Positions 16,059 to 24,394 of a stretch of DNA of 33,018 bases are shown one piece after another. Source of the DNA: an uncultured Lachnospiraceae bacterium (lineage in GTDB: Bacteria; Bacillota; Clostridia; Lachnospirales; Lachnospiraceae); assembly GCA_947589095.1 (NCBI GenBank), contig CANQBX010000043.1, positions 1 to 33,018 of the forward strand. Direction: 5' to 3'. Below the pieces are notes generated by a model that worked only from the letters and a program-made list of their open reading frames with translations, was not told where the DNA came from and made no database searches. The position numbers and the translations under genes are program-made. Each line of letters begins with the position of its first letter. The stretch's first letter is position 1.

Positions 16059-18569
16059 TTAACGGCCGGTCCGGCCGTCGTCAGTCCGATTCGGCCATGC
16101 TGTCGTTACCTTAAACACATCGTCGTCCAGTTCCACCGTCAGCTGGCCGCCCATGAGTTCCGTGAAACTCTTGGCGATAGCCAGGCCAAGACCGCTGCCC
16201 TCAGTGCCGCGGGATTCATCGCCGCGGACGAAGCGGTCGGTCAGCTCAGCCGGATCCACATGGATCTCGGCGGCGGAAATGTTCTTGAGAGTCACGGTGA
16301 CGCGGCCGTCGCGGGCGCTGCCTGTCAGATAGACGCGGGAGCCGGGCAGGGCGTATTTGGCGATATTTCCCATCAGATTCTCGTAGATCCGGCAGGTCTT
16401 GTCGCTGTCCAGGGTGAGAACGGCCTTTTCCGGCAGATTGACGCGCACGTCCAGCCGGGCCCGTTCAAACTGGTCCGCCATCTCGAAACGGACCTGCCGC
16501 ACCAGACTCATCAGATCTACGTCCACAAGGTTTAGACTGACAGAGCGGGAGGCAGCCTTGCTGATCTCGAACAGATCCTCGATCAGCGCTTTTAGGCGCA
16601 TGGATTTGCGTTCCAGGGTATCCAGATATTCGCTGCGCTGCTGCGGTGTGATATTTTCCTCTTTCAGAAGACCGATGTAGGTGATAATGGCGGTCAGCGG
16701 CGTCTTAAGGTCGTGGGAGACGTTGGTGATCAGTTCGGTCTTCAGCCGCTGGCTTTTGATCTCCTCGTCCACGGCTTTGCGGAAGCCCTGACGGATGCGG
16801 ATGATCTGGGGCTTGAATGGTTCGAAGACGCCCAGATCCTCATTAAGCGGCGCGTCCAGATGGCCCTCGGCGATTTCATTGGTGGCAGCCAGAAGCGTTT
16901 GGTACTGTTTCTGCAGGCGGCTTAAGTAGCGGCGCAGCAGCAGGTACAGGACTACTGTGTAGATGATTGTGAAGAAGACCGCACTGGGGCCCCACAGAAG
17001 CGCCAGGAGAAAGACCAGAACTGCGTTGACCAGAAGGATGCGGCGTAGGATCCGGTCGGCGTTCTTTGTGATATCCATGTGGGTCAGCGCGTACCGGACA
17101 GCCGCGGTTTTGTCGCGGATATAGGGGAAGAAACGGTAAATGAGGCTCTTCTTCTGCAGATACCCGCGCATCCCCAGGATGCGGACCGGCCGCAGACTGG
17201 CGCCCACATACCACACGGTGAAAAAGATCGCGCAGAGAAGAACGAAGGTCAGAAGCATGAGCCATGATTTCCGGGCGCCGTCTATCAGTCCCCAGAACTG
17301 GCGGCTGAGCGTCTCGGTGTCCAATCCCCCTGCCGCGCTGGCGATCGTGGTGATCACGCGGGCGCAGGCCGGAAAAATGAAGAAGACCAGGAGCGCTGAA
17401 AGCTCCAGCGGGGCGCGGGTGGGGAAGAGGGGCTGTCCGGCAGTTGGCGCAGGCTCTGGATAAGAGGTCTGTCCGGCTGCTGCCACGGGTTCCGAAGATG
17501 CCTGCCCGGCGGTCACCGCAGGCTCCGGAGAGGGAGCCGGTTCAGCTTCGGCCGCGGTTACTCTCATCGGAATATAGGGCAGGAAAAACGCAGCTATCAT
17601 CACGGCGAGCAGCAGAAACAGAAGAAAATGGTCCATTCCCGCCTTGCGGTAGCTTTGGGAAGCCGTGCCGTGGATCGCGTTAAAGGGCGTGTAGTCTGTT
17701 TTCAGATCGCCGTACAGAAGCTTCTGCCAGGTGTCTTCGCTGATGCCGTAGAGGATGCGGCAGCCGGAGATCGGGCGGGTGCCGGTATATTGACGGAACC
17801 TGTTTATCTCTGGGCTTTCCTCTCGATTCAGTGCAATGTCGCTGGACAAGGCGGATTGCTCTGCGACGCCGGTCGCCAGGCGGAAGATCCGGCCCGCGTC
17901 GTCACCGGCGATCCGGCCGATGGAGACTCCGCCGTCCGCATCGCAGCAGAATTCCAGCAGAAAATGATAGCCGCTGCCGCTAAGAAGCGCCTGGGTGTCG
18001 GCGGTATTGGTCAGGATCTCGCCGGTTTCCGTGTCGCAGATATAGTAGTCGCAGGCGGCGCTCATCGCGCGCAGATCCGATTCCGCAATCTTGAAATAGT
18101 TGTTCAGGTAATCGGCGGCCTCCTGATAGTCGGTGTAGAGCTCCTCCAGACGCAATCGGTATTCCTGGTAATCTTCGGAAGCCGGCTCGGGAGATTCTGC
18201 CGCGTAAGTGTTATCGGTACTTCCGGTATCCGTATTTTCTCTGCCGGTGTCCGGTTCGTCGGAAGGATCCGGCGTTCCCTCGATGGCCCATTTGGCCTTT
18301 TCCATGAGGGAGCCTTCCTTGATGGGGTAGTACAGTTCCACATAGTCCGTGTCTGCCTGATTCTGGCGGCTGCAGAGACTGTGGTACAGGATCTGGTTGT
18401 ATTTGTACAGATTCTGAATGTAGTCCGTGCTCTCAAGCGGATTATTGGCTAAAGATTTTGCCAGCGTACTGAAATGCGGGATCCGTTTCATAAAGAGACC
18501 GGCCGCGGCGATGCTTAGAATGATCCCGCATAGGAAGAAACGGGTACGGATATTTTTGGGTGCGTTCAT
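16059..18569 (-). CDS. Large membrane sensor histidine kinase
   Basis: 836-residue sensor kinase of the HisKA/HATPase type, partner of the response regulator 48 bases upstream. An N-terminal membrane helix (about 8-26) is followed by a large extracytoplasmic region (to about 315), a membrane helix (about 318-336), an exported Ala/Pro/Glu repeat (about 341-383) and several further helices (about 390-545). The cytoplasmic part holds the H-box NVSHDLKTPLTA with His619, the N-box around GNIAKYALPG and the G-box GSGLGLAIAKSF. All catalytic boxes are intact. The kinase core resembles VanS-type sensors, while the sensing half is unusually long and complex. The signal is unknown; the DedA and glycosyltransferase genes upstream suggest an envelope signal. 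Confidence 0.92.
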   Translation of the reverse strand: MNAPKNIRTRFFLCGIILSIAAAGLFMKRIPHFSTLAKSLANNPLESTDYIQNLYKYNQILYHSLCSRQNQADTDYVELYYPIKEGSLMEKAKWAIEGTPDPSDEPDTGRENTDTGSTDNTYAAESPEPASEDYQEYRLRLEELYTDYQEAADYLNNYFKIAESDLRAMSAACDYYICDTETGEILTNTADTQALLSGSGYHFLLEFCCDADGGVSIGRIAGDDAGRIFRLATGVAEQSALSSDIALNREESPEINRFRQYTGTRPISGCRILYGISEDTWQKLLYGDLKTDYTPFNAIHGTASQSYRKAGMDHFLLFLLLAVMIAAFFLPYIPMRVTAAEAEPAPSPEPAVTAGQASSEPVAAAGQTSYPEPAPTAGQPLFPTRAPLELSALLVFFIFPACARVITTIASAAGGLDTETLSRQFWGLIDGARKSWLMLLTFVLLCAIFFTVWYVGASLRPVRILGMRGYLQKKSLIYRFFPYIRDKTAAVRYALTHMDITKNADRILRRILLVNAVLVFLLALLWGPSAVFFTIIYTVVLYLLLRRYLSRLQKQYQTLLAATNEIAEGHLDAPLNEDLGVFEPFKPQIIRIRQGFRKAVDEEIKSQRLKTELITNVSHDLKTPLTAIITYIGLLKEENITPQQRSEYLDTLERKSMRLKALIEDLFEISKAASRSVSLNLVDVDLMSLVRQVRFEMADQFERARLDVRVNLPEKAVLTLDSDKTCRIYENLMGNIAKYALPGSRVYLTGSARDGRVTVTLKNISAAEIHVDPAELTDRFVRGDESRGTEGSGLGLAIAKSFTELMGGQLTVELDDDVFKVTTAWPNRTDDGRTGR

Positions 18570-18617
18570 AGTGGATGTCTCCTTGATTCTTTGCGGTGCT
18601 GAATGGGCGGATGCCGT

Positions 18618-19334
18618 TCACTGCTTCTCGATCTTATACCCGACGCCCCACACGACTTTCAGGTATTTCGGTTTCTTCGGATCGATCTCGATCTTCTCGC
18701 GGATGTTGCGCACATGGACCATGATCGTGTCGGTGTTCACGGCCCGCTCGTTCCAGATTCGCTCATAGATCTCGTCGGCGGAAAAGACCCGGCCGGGATT
18801 GCGGATCAACAGATGGAGGATCTTGAATTCCAGCGGCGTCAGCTTCACCGGTTCGCCGTCCACGCTTACTTCCACCGTGTCTTCGTTGAGTTCCAGACCG
18901 CCGATGGTGTAAATATGCTCGTTTTCCGCCGGTTCGCTGGTGGCGGAGAGGTATTTTGAATACCGGCGCAGGTGGGAGTTGACCCGGGCCAGAAGCTCAA
19001 GCGGCGTGAACGGCTTGGTCACATAGTCGTCGGCGCCCATATTCAGGCCCATGATCTTATCCACCTCTTCGGATTTGGCAGAAAGCATAACGACCGGAAA
19101 TTCCCGCCCCATGTCCCGCAGCTTCATGAGCATGGTCACGCCGTCCATCACCGGCATCATGATGTCCACGATGGCCAGATGGATATCATTTTCTTCGATG
19201 ACCGCAAGTCCCTCGCGGCCGTTGGCGGCGGTGTGGGTCTGATAGCCCTGGTTGCGCAGGTAGATCTCGATACCCTCGCGGATTTCCTTGTCGTCTTCGA
19301 CGACCAGGATGTGGTAGTTCTGGTTTGGTTCCAT
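18618..19334 (-). CDS. OmpR/VanR-family response regulator
   Basis: 238 residues: receiver domain (about 1-125) with the acidic pocket at EDD (13-15), phospho-acceptor Asp57 in VDIMMPVMDG and the conserved Lys in TKPF, then a winged-helix DNA-binding domain (about 140-238) ending in VVWGVGYKIE. It would be phosphorylated by the sensor kinase encoded directly downstream and bind DNA as a dimer. Start MEPNQNYHIL follows GAGGA on the minus strand. It is 91 bases after the GT4 gene, a gap holding a CCGCCG/CGGCGG hairpin (about 19365-19385) without a T-run, so read-through from the GT4 gene is possible. Confidence 0.95.
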   Translation of the reverse strand: MEPNQNYHILVVEDDKEIREGIEIYLRNQGYQTHTAANGREGLAVIEENDIHLAIVDIMMPVMDGVTMLMKLRDMGREFPVVMLSAKSEEVDKIMGLNMGADDYVTKPFTPLELLARVNSHLRRYSKYLSATSEPAENEHIYTIGGLELNEDTVEVSVDGEPVKLTPLEFKILHLLIRNPGRVFSADEIYERIWNERAVNTDTIMVHVRNIREKIEIDPKKPKYLKVVWGVGYKIEKQ

Positions 19335-19425
19335 GGAAATGTCCTCGTTATTGTTGAAATGATTCGCTCCGCCGGTTTCAGCGGCGGATGCCGGCGGTGC
19401 TTCGTTACTGGCAGCAGACGGCCGT

Positions 19426-20835
19426 TTAACTGTGAGAGGCGAAGAACGCTTGCCGCAGCCCTTGAAGGATTTGCGTCTGCCTCAGCGTGTCCGGCATTTG
19501 ATCCGGCGTGACCGGCGCTCTGCTGTGCTCTTGCCGGTTGTTCTGCTGATAGGCTATATTATAGAATCGAATCGCCTTTTTCACAACCGATTCTTCCCTG
19601 AAATCGACTGCTGTCGCCAGCGCCCGACGGCGCAGCTGCTCCCGCAGCATTGGATCTGTGAGAAACAGGTTTATTTTTTTTGCGAACGCGTCCTCGTCTT
19701 CGGCGCAGAGCAGGCCGTTGATCCGGTCGCGCACCAGATCCCTGACGCCGCTGGCGTCCAGCGCGATGACCGGCGCGCCGCCCGCGAAGGCTTCCAGGAT
19801 CACGATGCCCTGCGTCTCCGTTCTGGAAGCGAAGAGGAAAGCGTCGGCGGCCGCGTAATATGGGGCCAGCTCCTCGTGAGGGATACTTCCGGGGAAGATC
19901 ACCTCCTGCTCCAGATGAAGCCGGCGGCGGAGCGCCTCGTATTCCGCCCGGTCCGGCCCATCGCCGATGATCGCCAGACGGAAAGGCTTCCGGTACCGTT
20001 CCTTGAAACGGGCCGCGCTGCGCAGAAGAAATGGAATGTTTTTCTCGTTGGACAGGCGGGAGACGGACAGGAAAAGCGGGATATGCGGCGCGCCGCACTG
20101 CTCTGCGCCCAGAAGCCGCTTTTGCGCCTCCTTTACCGCCGCCTCATCCGCGTGAAAGCAGCTATCCTCGATTCCGGTTGGAAGCACGGCGATCCGGGCC
20201 GGATCGAAACCGCATGTTTCTGTCAAATACTCCTTCATCCCGTCCGTGGGAGCGAAGACCTGGCGGCAATTTTGCAGGAAGAGGCTTAGATAGAGGGGAA
20301 CTATTTTTTCCTGCGTCAGATGGAGGAAACGGTTGGCAAAAGCGGCGTGCCCTGCCCTGCGGAACACGCCGGCGTTTGACACATACTGTTCATAGCGGGT
20401 ATGGTAGGTGAATACCAGCGGTACCCCATATCGGCGGGACAGATGGATCGCCGTGCGGCCGATCAGCATCGGATGATGGACATGGATGATATCGTAATGG
20501 CCGCGGCGGAACTCTTCCCCGATCCGCGGATCAAGCGGATTCGGGCACACGGCTCCGCCGAGAAAGTAGTACGGCAGGGAAGCATAGCGGAAGACCGGGA
20601 CTCCGTCGCAGACGTTTGATGGACCGTTCGGATCTGCTGAGCCGGCAGTGGAAAGAATCTTTCCTGAGATGATGCTGGAGCTGCTGTCAAAATCGACGGA
20701 AACGCATGGTACGGCCGGTGCGAACACCGTCACCTCATGCCCGGCGGCGATGAGTCCTTTCGCCAGCAGTTCGATGGAGATGGGTACTCCGCCGACGAAC
20801 GGCTTATAATTGTTTGTCATCATCGCGATTCTCAT
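19426..20835 (-). CDS. GT4-family glycosyltransferase
   Basis: GT-B fold glycosyltransferase of 469 residues. The N-terminus MRIAMMTNNYKPFVGGVPIS is the classic GT4 start, and the nucleotide-sugar domain contains the EX7E motif (E340 in ETQG, E348 in EAFAGG). ATG 20835 lies 6 bases after AGGAGG on the minus strand. An in-frame open extension of 114 codons runs upstream, but it overlaps the DedA gene and has an Arg-rich shadow composition. GT4 enzymes of this shape in Firmicutes often make glycolipids (glucosyl-diacylglycerol), which would fit the neighbouring DedA lipid-transport protein; the acceptor is an inference. Confidence 0.9.
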   Translation of the reverse strand: MRIAMMTNNYKPFVGGVPISIELLAKGLIAAGHEVTVFAPAVPCVSVDFDSSSSIISGKILSTAGSADPNGPSNVCDGVPVFRYASLPYYFLGGAVCPNPLDPRIGEEFRRGHYDIIHVHHPMLIGRTAIHLSRRYGVPLVFTYHTRYEQYVSNAGVFRRAGHAAFANRFLHLTQEKIVPLYLSLFLQNCRQVFAPTDGMKEYLTETCGFDPARIAVLPTGIEDSCFHADEAAVKEAQKRLLGAEQCGAPHIPLFLSVSRLSNEKNIPFLLRSAARFKERYRKPFRLAIIGDGPDRAEYEALRRRLHLEQEVIFPGSIPHEELAPYYAAADAFLFASRTETQGIVILEAFAGGAPVIALDASGVRDLVRDRINGLLCAEDEDAFAKKINLFLTDPMLREQLRRRALATAVDFREESVVKKAIRFYNIAYQQNNRQEHSRAPVTPDQMPDTLRQTQILQGLRQAFFASHS

Positions 20836-20882
20836 GGCTGCCTCCTGTTGGCGATTTCTGTTTACCGGGCGGCCCTGCGCCG

Positions 20883-21398
20883 CTACATTCTCCCCAGCAG
20901 CGAGAACACCTGCTCGCCGCAGGCATATCCGGCGCCGACGAATACCAGATTCCAGACGATAATACCCAGCGTGGAACTGACGGTGTATTTGATCAGATTC
21001 ATCCGAAGGATCCCGGCGGGGATGGAGACGATGGTGCGGACGGCGGGCAGCAGTTTGGCCGCGAAAACGCCGGCGCAGCCCCGCCGCCGGATCCAGTCCA
21101 GCTTCCTTTCCAGGGATTCCCGCTTCTCCGGGTGCCGTTTCATGTATCGTTCCAGGACGCAGCTTCCGCCGGCCCATCCCAGCGCGTAGAGGATCAGGCT
21201 TCCGGCGAGTCCGGCCGCCACGGTGACGATCATGACCCGCATGAATCCGATATTGCCTCTGGCGGCCATGACGCCAGATAGCGGCATGATGACTCCCGCC
21301 GGGAATCCCGGCAGATTCATGTATTCCAGAAGCACGATCACGAAGATCGCGGCTTCGCCGTATCGGAGAAAATAAGCGGTGAGTGTTGAGATGTCCAT
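20883..21398 (-). CDS. DedA family membrane protein (VTT domain)
   Basis: 171-residue protein with about five hydrophobic segments. The signatures are the re-entrant loop GFPAGVIMPLSGVMAA, and KLLPAVRTIVSIPAGI with the conserved Arg. DedA proteins move or flip phospholipids and undecaprenyl phosphate across the membrane. It heads a run of four minus-strand genes (DedA, GT4, response regulator, kinase) and has its own promoter. Length is slightly below that of E. coli DedA, but the core is complete. The 47-base gap to the GT4 gene supports one transcript. Confidence 0.9.
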   Translation of the reverse strand: MDISTLTAYFLRYGEAAIFVIVLLEYMNLPGFPAGVIMPLSGVMAARGNIGFMRVMIVTVAAGLAGSLILYALGWAGGSCVLERYMKRHPEKRESLERKLDWIRRRGCAGVFAAKLLPAVRTIVSIPAGILRMNLIKYTVSSTLGIIVWNLVFVGAGYACGEQVFSLLGRM

Positions 21399-21506
21399 AA
21401 AAATGCCCCCTGTGATGGCTTGATTTGTTCAGGCAATGTCTCTTTCCGCGCGGCTGCCGCTCTTACGCAGAAAGCGCCTTACGTTCGTCTGAACTGTTCA
21501 TGTCCC

Positions 21507-21536
21507 ATCATAGGGGGTGAATCTAAAGGTGTTCAA
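21507..21536 (-). promoter_or_regulatory. SigA-type promoter of the DedA-GT4-regulator-kinase run
   Basis: On the minus strand: TTGAAC (21531-21536), 18 bases, TATGAT (21507-21512). It lies about 110 bases before DedA and just after the ABC importer genes. Confidence 0.65.
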
Positions 21537-21563
21537 CAGAGAAAACGAAAGATTTTCTAAAGA

Positions 21564-22154
21564 TTATAAACGGATCAGTTCCGCCCCTAAAAGCGCCACG
21601 TCTTCCTCCTGGTGCGTGGAAATGAGCACCATCCGTCCCGCGCTCTTCTCCAGAATATAGGAAATGACCGTCTGCCGCGTGTCGTCGTCCAGTCCGGTGA
21701 AGGGCTCGTCCATAAGCAGTACGTCATAAGGAACCAGCAGCGCCCGGCAGATGGCGGTACGCCGTTTCATGCCGCCGCTTAAGGTTGCGGCGGGCCGCGA
21801 GAGGGATTCCTCCGGCAGCAGGCGGGTCAGTTCCGCGCGCACCTGGGCCTGGCTGAGCAGCCGGCCGGTGACCATCATCACATTTTCGATCGGTGTGAAA
21901 GCCTCGCAGAGCCGGTCTTCCTGGAAGACAGAGGAGAAGCGGGGGACGATGGATGGCTTGTTCAAATCTTCCCACACAATACTCCCGCTATCCGCATTTT
22001 CCAGCCCCATTAACACCCGCAGAAGCGTGGTTTTGCCGGAGCCGGACGGCCCCATCAGGCAGTAGACGCGGCCGCTTTCCATTTCCAGATCGAAACCGTT
22101 AAGTACCTGCAGATCCCCGAAGGATTTACACAGACTGCGGATGGTCAGCTTCAT
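21564..22154 (-). CDS. NitT/TauT-type ABC transporter ATP-binding protein
   Basis: 196-residue ABC ATPase, somewhat shorter than SsuB/TauB but with all parts: Walker A GPSGSGKT (35-42), Q-loop in FQED, signature LSGGMKRR and Walker B VLLMDEP, then the H-loop in STHQEED. It energises the importer with the permease and binding protein upstream. ATG 22154 lies 8 bases after AAAGGAGG and overlaps the end of the permease gene by 29 bases, so the three genes are one unit. Substrate unknown. Confidence 0.92.
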   Translation of the reverse strand: MKLTIRSLCKSFGDLQVLNGFDLEMESGRVYCLMGPSGSGKTTLLRVLMGLENADSGSIVWEDLNKPSIVPRFSSVFQEDRLCEAFTPIENVMMVTGRLLSQAQVRAELTRLLPEESLSRPAATLSGGMKRRTAICRALLVPYDVLLMDEPFTGLDDDTRQTVISYILEKSAGRMVLISTHQEEDVALLGAELIRL

Positions 22155-22908
22155 GAACCGCGCCTCCTTTCCTCTGAAGACCTGAGAGCAGTGCCAGAAA
22201 GGCCCGCTCGAACAGGGCGCTGATGACAATGATCACGAAGGTCCAGGCGAACAGGTTCGCCGTGTCCAGATAGATCTTCGACATATAAAGCTGCTCGCCG
22301 ATGGAGGAGTCCGGAATGCCGATGACTTCCGCCGCGACGCCGGATTTCCAGCTCATGCCCAGCGCCACCTTGCAGCCGCTTAAGAGATAGGGCAGCAGAG
22401 CGGGCAGGTAAATGTACCGGAACTGCTTAAACGGCGGCACGCGGAAGATCCGAGCCATTTCCAGAAGCTTCGGGTCGGTGCTTTCCAGGCCGGCCAGCGT
22501 ATTGACATAAATCATGGGGAGTACCACGAGAAACGCGATGAATACCGCCAGATTCCTTGATCCGACCCAGATCAGCGCCAGGATGACGAAGGAAGCCACC
22601 GGGATGGATTTAAGCAGGGACAAAATCGGCGCCAGAAATTCCCGCAGGAGCGGAAACCGGTAGGCTGCTCCGCCCAGCGCCAGTCCGCTGGCGAAGGCCA
22701 GCAGAAAACCGAGGCTGATCTTTACAAAAGAATGGCCGATGGACAGCCAGAAATCCCCGGTGGGGATCAGGCGCAGAAGCGCCAGCCCGGCGTCCGCCGG
22801 CCCCACCAGGATGATATTGTTGTGGATCAGCCATGCTGCCAGCTGCCAGACGAAGATCCAGAAAAGGATGATCAGAGGCCGCCGCCAGATCGTTTCGTGT
22901 CGGTTCAT
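22126..22908 (-). CDS. NitT/TauT-type ABC transporter permease
   Basis: Membrane subunit of about 260 residues with six hydrophobic helices and the cytoplasmic EAA-like loop near LEMARIFRVPPFKQFRYIYLP, the contact to the ATPase. It matches the SsuC/TauC permease class. I placed the start at ATG 22908 (MNRHETIW). A GTG two codons earlier (22914) follows the binding-protein stop directly and is also possible; neither has a strong ribosome site, so translation may be coupled to the gene before it. Substrate unknown. Confidence 0.9.
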   Translation of the reverse strand: MNRHETIWRRPLIILFWIFVWQLAAWLIHNNIILVGPADAGLALLRLIPTGDFWLSIGHSFVKISLGFLLAFASGLALGGAAYRFPLLREFLAPILSLLKSIPVASFVILALIWVGSRNLAVFIAFLVVLPMIYVNTLAGLESTDPKLLEMARIFRVPPFKQFRYIYLPALLPYLLSGCKVALGMSWKSGVAAEVIGIPDSSIGEQLYMSKIYLDTANLFAWTFVIIVISALFERAFLALLSGLQRKGGAVHEADHPQSV

Positions 22909-22914
22909 TTGCAC

Positions 22915-24087
22915 TTACCGCTTATAGTAGAACGCGTCGTCCGGGAGCTGTCCGCCTACAGACGTGGGATCCTGATCGTACAGTACATTCAGATAGCCCG
23001 ACAGCATTTCCTTCAGCTCATCGCCCTCGATGCACACGATGCTGCAGTAGGGCAGGGCCTTCTGGGCCACCGGCGCCTTCTCGATGATTCCGTACTTGGC
23101 TACCAGTTCCGCGGCTGCGGCCACGTCCTCGCCGGTAAATGCCGTCGACTGCGCATGTTCATCCATGAAGAGCTTTATGGCCGCCGCGGTGGTCTCATCC
23201 GCCAGCAGTTCGCTTCGGGCTACGGTCACGCCGGTTACCAGGCTGCCGCCGTCCGCGGATTCCGCATTGGTCTTGTCCCATTCGGCGGTCAGATCCAGGA
23301 CGATCTTTAAGCTTTCATTCTGGGCCATGGCTACGGTTACGAAGGGCTGAGGCAGCAGGCCGATGGCGTCCGCCTGCTCCTTCAGAACTGCCGCGACCTC
23401 GGTAGGCTCGGACTTATATTCGATGGTCAGATCGTCGGCGGACATCCCGTTGGCGGACAGCAGGTACTGGAACACATAGTCCGGCGTGGTGCCCTTGCCG
23501 GTCATATATACGGTCTTGCCGGCCAGATCGGAGATGCTCGTGATCGAATCATCGGCGGCTACGATGTAGAGAACGCCCAGGGTGTTGATGTTCAGCACGT
23601 TGACGCCCTGATTCGTCTTCTGGTAGAGGATGGAAGCCATGTTGGCGGGCACCAGAGCGATATCCAGATCGCCGGCGACCATTTTCGCGACCAGCTCGGA
23701 AGCGTCGGTTACCATAGTGAATTCGTAGCTTCCTTCGGCTTCGCCGTTCTCATTCTTATCCATCAGGGAGACCAGGCCCATGGAGGTCGGACCCTTCAGG
23801 GAGCCGATCCGCAGGGTGACGTCTCCGCCGGAAGCTGCCGCGTCTTCACCGGCGGCGCCGGGGCCTTCCAGGCTTACGCCGGAAGAGTCGGCGGCAGTCG
23901 TAGGCGCTTCTTCCGTAGGAGCCTCGATATTGGTTTCCGCCGCGGTCGTTTCCGCCGCGGTTGTCCCGGCTGCGGTCGTTTCCGCCGCCGCGGTCGTGGT
24001 TTCTGTGTTGCCGGAGTTGCCCGAACAGCCTGCTAAGAGGGCTGCGGTCATGGCGGCTGCCATGAAAACAGACAGTGATTTTCTCAT
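22915..24087 (-). CDS. NMT1/TauA-like ABC substrate-binding lipoprotein
   Basis: 390-residue extracellular binding protein. It has a lipoprotein signal with lipobox LLAGC at about 17-21, then a long Thr/Ala/Glu low-complexity tether built from ETTAA units (about 28-55), and the binding domain of the NMT1/THI5-like class from about 95 (LRIGSLKGPTSMGLVSLM). The start at 24087 has GAGGAA upstream; an in-frame extension to 24342 has no signal peptide and no ribosome site. The class includes taurine, sulfonate, nitrate and thiamine-precursor binders; residues alone do not decide. It heads its operon behind a leader of about 260 bases. Confidence 0.9.
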   Translation of the reverse strand: MRKSLSVFMAAAMTAALLAGCSGNSGNTETTTAAAETTAAGTTAAETTAAETNIEAPTEEAPTTAADSSGVSLEGPGAAGEDAAASGGDVTLRIGSLKGPTSMGLVSLMDKNENGEAEGSYEFTMVTDASELVAKMVAGDLDIALVPANMASILYQKTNQGVNVLNINTLGVLYIVAADDSITSISDLAGKTVYMTGKGTTPDYVFQYLLSANGMSADDLTIEYKSEPTEVAAVLKEQADAIGLLPQPFVTVAMAQNESLKIVLDLTAEWDKTNAESADGGSLVTGVTVARSELLADETTAAAIKLFMDEHAQSTAFTGEDVAAAAELVAKYGIIEKAPVAQKALPYCSIVCIEGDELKEMLSGYLNVLYDQDPTSVGGQLPDDAFYYKR

Positions 24088-24349
24088 AAAAATAATTCCT
24101 CGCTTTCTTTTCTTCTCTGTCAGGGAATCCCTTCCAGGTGAGTATGCGTGGCTGCGGCGCGCAGACGTGAATGCTTCGGACCAGAGGCAGCAGACGGCGG
24201 ATGAAACGCTTCCGCGGATCGCTGCCGGCCCGGGATGAAACGCGAACCGGCGCTGTCCTGTAAAAGCCGCATCGCCGGAAAACCGTAGAACAGGCAGATA
24301 CAGGACGGCGCGCGGTACTGTCGTCAGGCTGTCCGCGGCCAACGAGCCT

Positions 24350-24378
24350 AGTATAGCACAAAGGTTTTATTTCGTCCA
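24350..24378 (-). promoter_or_regulatory. SigA-type promoter of the NitT/TauT-type importer operon
   Basis: On the minus strand: TGGACG (24373-24378), 17 bases, TATACT (24350-24355), with extended -10 TGC. The -35 box lies 17 bases after the stop of the M20 gene. Confidence 0.65.
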
Positions 24379-24394
24379 GTGGAAGTTGCCGGTT

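Noticed and set aside
20836-21177. N-terminal extension of the GT4 glycosyltransferase by 114 codons
   Set aside because: It is Arg-rich, overlaps the DedA gene and lacks a ribosome site, while MRIAMMTNNY at 20835 is a typical GT4 start behind AGGAGG.
24088-24342. Extension of the NitT/TauT-type binding protein to 24342
   Set aside because: The lipoprotein signal starts at 24087; the extension has no signal or ribosome site and covers the leader.
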